Virus record (IMG/VR): IMGVR_UViG_3300013094_005471
Location: 1-37,490 of that record
Strand: one strand, 5' to 3'
DNA: 37,490 nucleotides
Origin: a virus
Part shown: positions 30,515 through 37,490 of the stretch, one piece after another
How positions within the stretch are numbered: the first letter of the stretch is position 1
Layout of the letters: every line of letters starts with the position of its first letter
The notes under the pieces: model-generated
What the model was told of the DNA's origin: nothing
The model's database searches: none
What the model saw: only the letters and a program-made list of their open reading frames with translations
Made by a program: the position numbers and the translations under genes

Positions 30515-30720
30515 CAGAACGGGATCTCCGATTCCTGGATGCGGGCGGTGGCGTGCATGGCGTCCTGGAAGCCGCCCACGGCGACTTCGATCAGGGTCAG
30601 CACCTGCGCCTCGGTGAGGTCGCAGAAGCGGGTCTGCCAGCCGATCTCGGAGATGATCTGGGCGACCGGCTTCATTGCCGCGGCGATGGCCGCACGTTCC
30701 TGCGGGGTGAGGTCAACCAT
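30514..30720 (-). CDS. Small phage protein, DUF6511-like
   Basis: A 68-residue protein, MVDLTPQERAAIAAAMKPVA then QIISEIGWQTRFCDLTEAQV and LTLIEVAVGGFQDAMHATAR, ending SEIPF. I recognise this as a small helical protein common in alphaproteobacterial prophage replication operons and resembling DUF6511. The stop is shared with the nuclease ATG (TGATG). The function is unknown; position suggests DNA metabolism. Confidence 0.55.
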   Translation of the reverse strand: MVDLTPQERAAIAAAMKPVAQIISEIGWQTRFCDLTEAQVLTLIEVAVGGFQDAMHATARIQESEIPF

Positions 30721-31777
30721 GCCGGCCGACCTGCGCGCCAAGCGCGACCAGAAGCCCTGGCAGGGCATGGAGCAAAACCAGCGCGGCAATGACGATGGCT
30801 TCGAGCGCCGCGGGGGCGACCAGCCAAAGCCATGCGCCGGCCGCCGGCAGACCGCGCAGAGATGCCAGCGCGGATGCCAGAGGCGGTACCGATCGGCGGC
30901 GGATGACCACCACCTGCGCCTCGCCGGCGGCATAGGCAGCGAGTGCATTGCGGCGCTCGCCATCCGGCATGTCGCCGGTGACCACCACCGTGGGGACGCC
31001 GCCCCGGTTGAAGGCGGCGGCGACGTGCTCGGCATGGCCGACAGTCGAGCAGAACACCACGGTCTGCCGATCGCCGGCATGCTCGCGCCAGTGCTTCAGC
31101 ACAGCGTCGGTCACCGGGACGGTGTCCATGACCCGCGCGACCGCGGCCATGTCGTAGTCCTCGCCGGCCCGCGGCACATTGCGGAGATCATCCTGGACGC
31201 CGACGTCGATGACGAAGGTGCGCGGCTTGACCAGGTGGCCGGAGGCGATCAACTCACCGAGCCTGATCTGGTCGGCAACGTTCGAGAAGACCTTGCGCAG
31301 CCCCTTGCGGTCGCCGCGGTTCGGCGTGGCGGTGACGCCGAACACCCGGCACATCGGGTTGCGATCGAGCGCGCGATCGATGACACGACGGTAGCTGTCG
31401 GCGATGACGTGGTGCGCCTCGTCGATCACCAGCAGGTCGAGCGCCGGCATGGCATCGAGATTGGCGGCGCGCGCCAGCGTCGGCACCATGGCGAAGGTGA
31501 CCTGGCCGGCCCAGGACTTCTCTGCCGCGTCGACCACCGAAGTGGCGACGCCCGGCGCAACGCGGCGGAACTTGCTGCGGTTCTGGTCGGTCAGTTCGTC
31601 GCGGTGCGCGAGGACGGCGGCCTTCGCGCCGGAGCCGGCGATCCGGTCGCGCACCACGGCGGAGAGCATGATGGTCTTGCCCGCCCCTGTCGGAGCGACA
31701 CCGAGGGTATTGGTGTGCTCGTCGAGCGCGCGCAGGCTGCGCTCGACGAACTGCTTCTGACGGGGACGGAGCAACAT
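30713..31777 (-). CDS. SF2 DEAD/DEAH helicase, truncated and fused to a membrane-peptide tail
   Basis: A 354-residue protein starting at ATG 31777 (MLLRPRQKQFVERSLRALDE). It has helicase motif I VAPTGAGKT, motif II LLVIDEAHH, motif III FGVTATPNRGDRKG and motif IV-like TVVFCSTVGHAEHVAAAF, ending in AAYAAGEAQVVV at residue 291. There the helicase should continue into motifs V and VI (TEGWD, QMVGRGLR), but the sequence changes to a 63-residue tail with a hydrophobic segment AWLWLVAPAALEAIVIAALV followed by LLHALPGLLVAL. The tail ends overlapping the next ATG. The join (about 30904) is in frame and the protein is probably inactive. Confidence 0.75.
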   Translation of the reverse strand: MLLRPRQKQFVERSLRALDEHTNTLGVAPTGAGKTIMLSAVVRDRIAGSGAKAAVLAHRDELTDQNRSKFRRVAPGVATSVVDAAEKSWAGQVTFAMVPTLARAANLDAMPALDLLVIDEAHHVIADSYRRVIDRALDRNPMCRVFGVTATPNRGDRKGLRKVFSNVADQIRLGELIASGHLVKPRTFVIDVGVQDDLRNVPRAGEDYDMAAVARVMDTVPVTDAVLKHWREHAGDRQTVVFCSTVGHAEHVAAAFNRGGVPTVVVTGDMPDGERRNALAAYAAGEAQVVVIRRRSVPPLASALASLRGLPAAGAWLWLVAPAALEAIVIAALVLLHALPGLLVALGAQVGRHG

Positions 31778-31790
31778 GTGGTGATGCTCC

Positions 31791-32450
31791 TCAGCGCGCC
31801 CAGGCCGGCCGCATGTCCGGCGCAGCCGACACTGCGGGCGCTGCCGCCTGGCCAACGGGGAACCCATGCGCCGGGGCGGCGGGCGCTGCCTGGGGCGGCG
31901 GCGCGGCCATGGGGGCGTAGGCTTGCTGCGGTGCATAGGCGGCCGCCGTGGTGACCTGGCCCATCAGCTGAGCATAGTCGCGATGGTCGCGGGTAACGGC
32001 GCCGCGCACCTCGTTCTTGTCGTCGCCGTTGGTGTCGGTGCCGATGTCGATGCGCGCGACGAACTCCAGCCCGTCGAGGTCGGCGAAACCGTTGATCCGC
32101 CGCGCCGCCTGCGCCTGCGGCGAGACATCCTTGTCGGACAGCCCACGCGCCGAGTTCAGCATGGCGCGGATCAGGCTGCGCCCCATGTTCGACCAATCGG
32201 GGCCCTTCGGGCTGTAGAGACCGATCAGTGTCCAGATCTTCCGCTTGGCGTAGGGGCCCTCCAACACGGTGAACTCACCATTGAGGTAGACCGCGCCGGT
32301 GCTACCGCGCGTGGCGTAGCCACCGGTCCAGCCCTGGCTCGGATCATCGAAGCCACCCGGGCGGATGGTCAGCCGCACCTTGGCGAGCGTGCCTTTGGGG
32401 ATGACATTGGGGTTGGATTTGGCGTCGTTGTAGTCGTTCCATGCAGCCAT
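31791..32450 (-). CDS. Conserved phage protein of unknown function, possible ssDNA-binding
   Basis: A 219-residue protein with GGAG before ATG 32450. The folded N-terminal part (MAAWNDYNDAKSNPNVIPKG, AKVRLTIRPGGFDDPSQGWT, GAVYLNGEFTVLEGPYAKRK, DWSNMGRSLIRAMLNSARGL, GLEFVARIDIGTDTNGDDKN) is beta-rich and widely shared by alphaproteobacterial phages. The last 60 residues are Pro/Ala-rich and flexible, as in ssDNA-binding protein tails. It lies between the ATPase and helicase genes. A single-strand-binding or annealing partner role is a reasonable guess, not shown. Confidence 0.6.
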   Translation of the reverse strand: MAAWNDYNDAKSNPNVIPKGTLAKVRLTIRPGGFDDPSQGWTGGYATRGSTGAVYLNGEFTVLEGPYAKRKIWTLIGLYSPKGPDWSNMGRSLIRAMLNSARGLSDKDVSPQAQAARRINGFADLDGLEFVARIDIGTDTNGDDKNEVRGAVTRDHRDYAQLMGQVTTAAAYAPQQAYAPMAAPPPQAAPAAPAHGFPVGQAAAPAVSAAPDMRPAWAR

Positions 32451-32466
32451 GGGGGTGCTCCGAGGT

Positions 32467-33366
32467 TCAGGCCGTGGGGGAGGTGGAGTGGTCGGTGCCG
32501 CCCTCGGCGGCCGGCGGCGCCGGCAGCATCAGGAGGCGTTCGGTGATTGGCTTTGCGGGGCCAGCGATCTTCTCGAAGAGCCGCCCGAGATGCGGCGGTT
32601 CCAGGATCCCCAAGCGCCCACTGCGGTCCTTGGCCGGGTAGCCCCAGGGGTTGATGGTCTGGCAGACCAACCAACGGGCGGGCGGCTGGACCGATTGACC
32701 CGTCGGCGGCTCCAGCGCGATCTCGGCCATGGTGATGACCTGATCGACGATGCCCGGCAGCTCGAGCCCGGTCTTGCTGCCGTCGATCTGCGGGCTGAAG
32801 ACCTTCTTGTTGAAGTCATCGAGCCGCTCGTCGAGGATGCCGACGAACACGACGTTGCGGCCGCGAGCGTGCTGCATGTGGGTCAACCAGGCGATCATCT
32901 CGCGCCCGTGCAGCCCATAGGCGCCGCGCACGTCCGGCTTGCCGGTACGGTCCGAGAAGGCCTCCGGCTGCCCGCGGCACCACTGGAAACAGAGCCGGCC
33001 CGCGACCGTGATGCTGTCGATGAACCAGGTCCGGTAGCCGTCCATCTGCGCCGGGTCGCCGTAGTGCTGGACAACCCGCTCATGCTGTTTGGCCGAATAG
33101 GGCTGCTCGTCGCGCAACGCCGGGTTCGGTCCCGCCAGGAACAGCGCGAGGTCCCGGCAGTCCTCCCAGGTGCGCGGCCGGATCGACGTGCCCGCCCATC
33201 CCTGGACGGCGAGATCGCCGGCCTCGAGGTCGATGAACAGTGTGCTGGCCGGGTCCAGCGACCACAGCAGCGATGTCTTGCCGATGCCGCTCTTGCCGAA
33301 GATGCAGGCCTTGATGCCGCGGTTCTCGGCCAGCCGCTCGTCCGCGGTGATGATGCGCAGGGCCAT
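32467..33366 (-). CDS. RecA-like ATPase, AAA_24/Sak4-like
   Basis: A 299-residue protein starting at ATG 33366 (MALRIITADERLAENRGIKA). Walker A is FGKSGIGKTSLLWSL, followed by ASTLFIDLEAGDLAVQGWAG, Walker B-like TWFIDSITVAGRL, and RNVVFVGILDERLDDFNKKV. These are typical of phage AAA_24/Sak4 ATPases that promote single-strand annealing recombination. The C-terminus (LGRLFEKIAGPAKPITERLL) is family-specific. It overlaps the preceding gene as TGATG. Together with the nuclease and RuvC-like enzyme it forms the phage recombination set. Confidence 0.78.
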   Translation of the reverse strand: MALRIITADERLAENRGIKACIFGKSGIGKTSLLWSLDPASTLFIDLEAGDLAVQGWAGTSIRPRTWEDCRDLALFLAGPNPALRDEQPYSAKQHERVVQHYGDPAQMDGYRTWFIDSITVAGRLCFQWCRGQPEAFSDRTGKPDVRGAYGLHGREMIAWLTHMQHARGRNVVFVGILDERLDDFNKKVFSPQIDGSKTGLELPGIVDQVITMAEIALEPPTGQSVQPPARWLVCQTINPWGYPAKDRSGRLGILEPPHLGRLFEKIAGPAKPITERLLMLPAPPAAEGGTDHSTSPTA

Positions 33367-33866
33367 CACACGCCTCCCTGTGCCGGATCGAGCGACAGCT
33401 TGTAGGTGGCCTTGCCGGTTCGGACGGTTCGCGCCGCGGTGAAGGCGGAGCGGATGTGCTCGGGCCAGGTGGTATAGGCACGCTCGGCGACCTTGTAGGT
33501 CACCTCGACATACTCGGCCGGGTCGTCGCCGGCGGCGCGGATGCGCTCGGCGATCGCGGCGAGCTTGGCCTGGTCCCACTCGACCTTCTTGGGCAGGTCG
33601 GCGATGACGGTGACGTCGCCGTCGGCGAAGCGGACCGTGCCAGCATCCTTGCGCTGATCAGCGCGCAGAGCGATGGCCCGGTCGCTGTAGCGCACCGCGA
33701 TGATCCCCTCGATCCAGTCCTGCTGCCGCTTGGCGGCCTCGAGGGTGCTGCGCGCTTCTTCCTGCAGCAGCGCCAAATGGGCGGCGGGAAGCGCGAGGAG
33801 ATCCGACGCCGGCAGATGGCGGGCGGTATCTAGCGACGGACGGTTGGAGTTGCTCGGGCGATCCAT
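33366..33866 (-). CDS. Phage early protein of unknown function (166 aa)
   Basis: It starts MDRPSNSNRPSLDTARHLPA. A helical segment LPAAHLALLQEEARSTLEAA KRQ-type (hydrophobic-plus-charged) is followed by a globular part with GTVRFADGDVTVIADLPKKV, WDQAKLAAIAERIRAAGDDP and YVEVTYKVAERAYTTWPEHI, then RTGKATYKLSL. The pattern is found upstream of the AAA_24 ATPase in related phages as I recall. Function unknown, likely DNA metabolism. Coupled to both neighbours by overlap. Confidence 0.6.
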   Translation of the reverse strand: MDRPSNSNRPSLDTARHLPASDLLALPAAHLALLQEEARSTLEAAKRQQDWIEGIIAVRYSDRAIALRADQRKDAGTVRFADGDVTVIADLPKKVEWDQAKLAAIAERIRAAGDDPAEYVEVTYKVAERAYTTWPEHIRSAFTAARTVRTGKATYKLSLDPAQGGV

Positions 33867-34249
33867 CACGCCGCCTCCGCCAGAGCACGACCGAAGATCG
33901 GCGCCGCCATCTCGCGGCCGATCCGCCGCGGCTGGGGGCGGACGACCGCCAGGTAGGCGAAGCGCTCCGGCCCGAGGCGTCGCTGCAGCAGATGCACCCG
34001 ACCGGCTTCGGCCAGCTGAAGGGCGCGGCTGGCGATGGCGCAGAGCTCCAGTCGGCGCGGCTCGGGAAGCACGAGGCTCATCGCTCCGCAATCATGGGCG
34101 AGCATCCCGACGTAGTAGGTGAGGGTCTCACCCGGCGCGGCGGCCGCCAGTCGGTCACAGAAAGCGTTCAAGGTGAGGATGTCGCCGTCCGCGGCGCCGC
34201 GGTCGGACATCGGAACAAGGGACGAGGGGGTCACGCGCGAGATGCGCAT
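33866..34249 (-). CDS. Phage early protein of unknown function (127 aa), first gene of the early operon
   Basis: ATG 34249 (MRISRVTPSSLVPMSDRGAA) has GGAG 9 nt upstream; the longer frame from 34306 lacks a signal, and Met at 34210 is possible. It has NAFCDRLAAAAPGETLTYYV, GMLAHDCGAMSLVLPEPRRL, ELCAIASRALQLAEAGRVHL and LQRRLGPERFAYLAVVR, with a short winged-helix look. No family is certain. Being the most upstream gene, it is a candidate early regulator or accessory protein. Confidence 0.55.
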   Translation of the reverse strand: MRISRVTPSSLVPMSDRGAADGDILTLNAFCDRLAAAAPGETLTYYVGMLAHDCGAMSLVLPEPRRLELCAIASRALQLAEAGRVHLLQRRLGPERFAYLAVVRPQPRRIGREMAAPIFGRALAEAA

Positions 34250-34424
34250 TGGGTGGGTCTCCGTTGATGCATGGCTTGGCATTTCGTTCTCTACCGATCG
34301 GGCCACGGATTTTTCTCAGCCCACCGCGGAACAGCGCCGGCGCGCGGTTCCGCGCGGAGGCCGTATCCCCGCTGCCTGCAGCCAGAACCGGAGGTCATTG
34401 AGCGCGCGGTAGAAGCCGGCCGGC
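34250..34424. promoter_or_regulatory. Upstream region of the early operon; prophage/defence-island boundary
   Basis: No gene is evident. The lower-GC stretch around 34280-34315 should hold the leftward early promoter, but no clear -35/-10 pair is seen. In an intact prophage a divergent repressor gene would be expected here, and it is absent. The sequence becomes helicase-coding on the plus strand from about 34425. Confidence 0.35.
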
Positions 34425-34704
34425 GACAGCGGGCAACGTCGGCCGCAAGGTGCAAATCAGCCTCGCCGACATGGACGTGCCATCCTGGAAGCACGACCTC
34501 GCCGCCGATCGTGCCCTGATCCAGGAACTGATCGTCTCGATGGACAAGGTTGGCCCCGAGGACGACGCGAAGCTCCAGCATTTGCTATCGTTGATCAGGG
34601 AGAAGGTCTCGGCTCCCATCAACCCAGGCAACCGGAAGGTACTACTTTTCACCGCCTTTGCCGACACGGCCGACTACCTCTACGAGAACTTGGTCCCCTT
34701 CGCA
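34425..34704 (+). pseudogene. Fragment of a large SF2 helicase
   Basis: An open stretch of about 90 codons encodes [40 protein letters not shown] and [20 protein letters not shown]. This is the segment just before and at the first motif ([13 protein letters not shown]) of the helicase C-domain in large helicases found beside type III restriction genes. Both ends are missing: an in-frame TGA lies near 34398, and after about 34704 the frame passes into another gene. A GTG at 34450 could start translation, but the product would be non-functional. Confidence 0.7.
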
Positions 34705-37490
34705 CGGCCATCCACCTCGATATCGAAATGGAGACCGGCACCGGCAAGACCTACTGCTACATCAAGACCATCTTCGAGATGAACAAGCGTTATGGTTGGT
34801 CGAAGTTCATTATCATGGTGCCCTCGATTGCCATCCGCGAGGGGGTCTACAAATCGCTGCAAATCACTGCAGAGCACTTCACAGAAGGCTACGGAAAGAG
34901 GGCAAGGTTCTTCATCTACAATTCCAAGCAGTTGCACGAGCTGGAGAGCTTCTCGTCCGACGCCGGCATCAGCGTCATGATCATGAACATCCAGGCGTTC
35001 AATGCCCGCGGTGCCGACAACCGCCGCATCTACGACGAGCTTGACAATTTCCAGTCCCGCAAGCCGATCGACGTGATCGCCGCCAACCGGCCCATCCTGA
35101 TCCTGGATGAGCCGCAGAAGATGCAGGGTACGGCGACGATGGAGGCGCTGCCGAAGTTCAAGTCGCTGATGATACTGCGCTATTCCGCCACTCACAGCAC
35201 CCAGCACAACCGTGTGCACCGTCTCGATGCGCTGGATGCCTTCAACCAGAAGCTAGTGAAGAAGATCGCGGTACGCGGCATCCAGACCCGTGGCCTGGCT
35301 GGCACCAATGCCTACCTCTATCTGGAAGGCATCGAGATTTCGAAGCAAGCCCCGGTGGCGCGGATCGACCTCGAGGTCCGGCTGAAGTCGGGCGAGATCA
35401 AGCGCCAGATGCGGCGGTTAGAGTTCCGTGACAGCCTTTTCGTGGCCTCCGGGGAGCTTGACCAGTACCGCGAGGGCTTCGTCATTTCGCAGATCGACGC
35501 GCGCAATGACACCGTCGAATTCGCAAATGGAGTCATCCTGCACGCCGGCGAGGCGACCGGGGACGTCTCGGAGGTTGACATTCGCCGCATCCAGATTCGC
35601 GAGACGATCAAGGCGCACTTCGACAAGGAAAAGCAGCTCTTTGCCGAGGGGATCAAGGTTCTCTCGCTCTTCTTCATCGACGAGGTGGTGAAGTACCGCG
35701 ACTACGCGCGGCCAGATACCAATGGCGAATACGCTCGTGTCTTCGCGGAGGAGTACGATCTCATCAAGTCGGACTACCTATCGGAGCTGGCGGTCGACAA
35801 CGCGGCCTATCGTGCCTATCTGAGCGGCATCGACGCCGCCCAGACCCACAAGGGCTACTTCTCGATCGACAAGAAGACCAACCGGTTGAAGGACCCGGAT
35901 GCCGCCAAGACGGGCGACAACAAGGGCCAGTCCGATGACTCCGACGCATATGACCTGATCCTGAAGGACAAGGAACGGTTGTTGTCCTTCGCGGAACCCA
36001 CGCGGTTCATCTTCTCTCACTCAGCGCTGCGCGAAGGTTGGGACAACCCAAACGTCTTCGTCATGTGCATGCTCAAGCACAGCGACAACACCATCTCACG
36101 GCGCCAGGAGGTGGGGCGCGGCCTGCGCCTTAGCGTCAATCAGCAGGGCGACCGCATGGACCAGCCGGCGGTGGTGCATGATATCAACGTGCTCACGGTC
36201 GTCGCCAGCGAGAGCTACAAGGCCTTTGTGGCCGGGCTGCAGAGTGAGATCGCTGAAACTCTGTCCTCCCGTCCACGGCAGGCGACGGAGGCCTATTTCA
36301 CCGGTAAGACCATCGTTACCGAGCAAGGTGAATTCCAGGTCACCGGGGCGATGGCGAAGCAGATCTATCGCTACCTGCTGAAGAACGACTACACCGATGA
36401 TGCCGACAACATCGCCGAGGCCTATCACGCCGCCAAGACGGCGGGCACTCTGGCGGCCCTGTCGGAAGAGCTCAAGCCATACACCGACCAGGTGTTCCAG
36501 CTGATCGACAGTGTCTTCAGCGCCGCACAGATGCCCAAGATCGATGACGGCCGGAAGCCGAAGACCAATCCGCTCAATGCGAATTTCGAGAAGAAGGAGT
36601 TCCAGGAGCTGTGGTCGCGGATCAATCGCAAGGCCGTCTATCGGGTTGAGTTCGACTCATCGGAACTGATCGGAAAGTGCATCAGCGCGCTGAATGGCGA
36701 TCTGCGCGTGACCCCGCTCCAGTACACAGTTCAGAGCGGTGAACAAAACGCGGGCCTGACCGACAGCCAGCTTCGAGCCGGCGACGGCTTCACGGTCACG
36801 AGCACGACGACCGAGAGGGGCGACTCCATCCACTCGCGGGTGAAGTATGATTTGGTGGGGAAGGTCGCGGAAAAGGCTCAACTCACGCGGGAAACCACCG
36901 CCAGCATACTGAAGCAGATCGAGCCGGCTGTTTTCGCGCAGTTCAAGCAGAACCCTGAGCACTTCATCTCCGAGGCGTCGCGAATCCTCTCGGAGCAGAA
37001 GGCATCCATGGTGATCGAGCGCCTGGCCTACGGCGATGTGGGCGAGGGATTTACCGTGGACATCTTCACAGCCGCGCAGACTGGGCAGGACCTCTCGCGC
37101 GCCACGGCGCAGCTCAAGAAGCATGTCTACGATTATGCGATTACCGACTCAAATGTGGAGCGGGAGTTCGTCGACGAATTGGACACGAGCAGCGAGGTGG
37201 TCGTCTACGCTAAGCTCCCACGCGGCTTCCTCATCCCAACTCCAGTGGGCGACTACAACCCGGATTGGGCGATCTCCTTCCAAGCTGGCCACGTGAAGCA
37301 CATCTACTTCGTCGCAGAGACCAAGGGCTCAATGTCGTCGCTGAAGCTGCGAGAGATCGAGAGAACCAAGATCGAGTGCGCGAGGAAGTTCTTCGACGAG
37401 ATCAACCTGCGGGTCACCGAGGATCGCGTCAGGTATGACGTCGTCACCGACTACGCCAAACTGATGGATATCGTCGGCCGTGCGCCATGA
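34705..37490 (+). CDS. res: Type III restriction endonuclease Res subunit, N-terminally truncated
   Basis: From about 34705 the frame reads [20 protein letters not shown], the Walker A region of a type III Res ATPase, and continues about 927 residues to TGA at 37488-37490. The first ATG is 34728, within motif I. Other motifs are [10 protein letters not shown] (DExx box), [32 protein letters not shown] and [15 protein letters not shown] (motif VI). The C-terminal nuclease has [11 protein letters not shown] and YFVAETKGS (PD-x-ExK). The usual N-terminal 50-60 residues before motif I, and any Mod (methyltransferase) gene, are missing. Without Mod no specific cleavage is expected, though ATPase and nuclease domains remain. 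Confidence 0.85.

Noticed and set aside
29741-31954. 737-codon plus-strand frame opposite the nuclease and helicase genes
   Set aside because: Composition typical of antisense shadows; the minus strand has clear nuclease and helicase motifs.
360-34430. Flanking attL/attR repeats for the prophage
   Set aside because: By eye no matching core longer than about 8 bp is seen between the 360-400 and 34250-34430 regions, and no tRNA gene is present at either edge.
34271-34519. 82-codon plus-strand frame at the prophage/defence boundary
   Set aside because: Product is Arg/Pro-rich, unlike any family, and it crosses into the helicase fragment in the wrong frame.

Overview
The window is GC-rich with codon use and gene families typical of Alphaproteobacteria, probably a Rhodospirillales-type host (inference from DUF3489, DUF6441, DUF6456, the GTA-like 3-TM holin and paired ParB-methyltransferases; no 16S or other marker is present). 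Most of it is a tailed, siphovirus-like prophage read right to left on the minus strand. No integrase, no phage repressor and no att site can be recognised, and several genes are visibly broken, so this looks like a defective or rearranged element, unless some joins are assembly chimeras.

Layout. 1-390 is the 3' end of a host cellulase-like gene on the plus strand, abutting antisense the truncated 3' end of the tail tape-measure gene (to 5181). Moving right, and so upstream in the phage operon: DUF6441 protein, a plus-strand BrnT/BrnA toxin-antitoxin pair, tail assembly chaperones G and G-T joined by an apparent -1 frameshift (slippery GGGAAAC at 6935-6941), major tail protein, tail terminator, head-tail joining protein, holin, GH108 endolysin, DUF2190 decoration protein, a fused prohead protease/major capsid protein with a strong internal start, a 415-residue structural protein, a plus-strand glutathione S-transferase, portal, a 79-residue protein, a decayed gpW copy, an old-yellow-enzyme gene, intact gpW, and the large and small terminase subunits (to 21200).

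21.3-28 kb holds a small hypothetical gene, a DUF3489 gene, two adjacent ParB-methyltransferase fusions, a DUF1778/GNAT toxin-antitoxin pair, a DUF6456 protein, a small protein and a RuvC-like resolvase. 28.27-28.48 kb carries eleven perfect copies of a 9-bp repeat in both orientations, an iteron-like candidate origin. 28.5-34.25 kb is the early replication/recombination operon: a primase-helicase with its middle missing, a Cas4-like nuclease, a small protein, an SF2 helicase whose end is replaced by a membrane-peptide tail, an unknown phage protein, a RecA/Sak4-like ATPase and two small proteins.

From about 34.4 kb to the end is a remnant defence island on the plus strand: a piece of a large SF2 helicase joined to a type III restriction (Res) subunit lacking its N-terminus, with no Mod gene between them.

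The most informative signals are the redox cargo genes (GST and OYE) inside the head operon, the gpW duplication that dates the OYE insertion, the G/G-T frameshift, the internal capsid start, the palindromic iteron array, and the repeated truncation or fusion of genes at 0.4, 29.4, 30.9, 34.4 and 34.7 kb.
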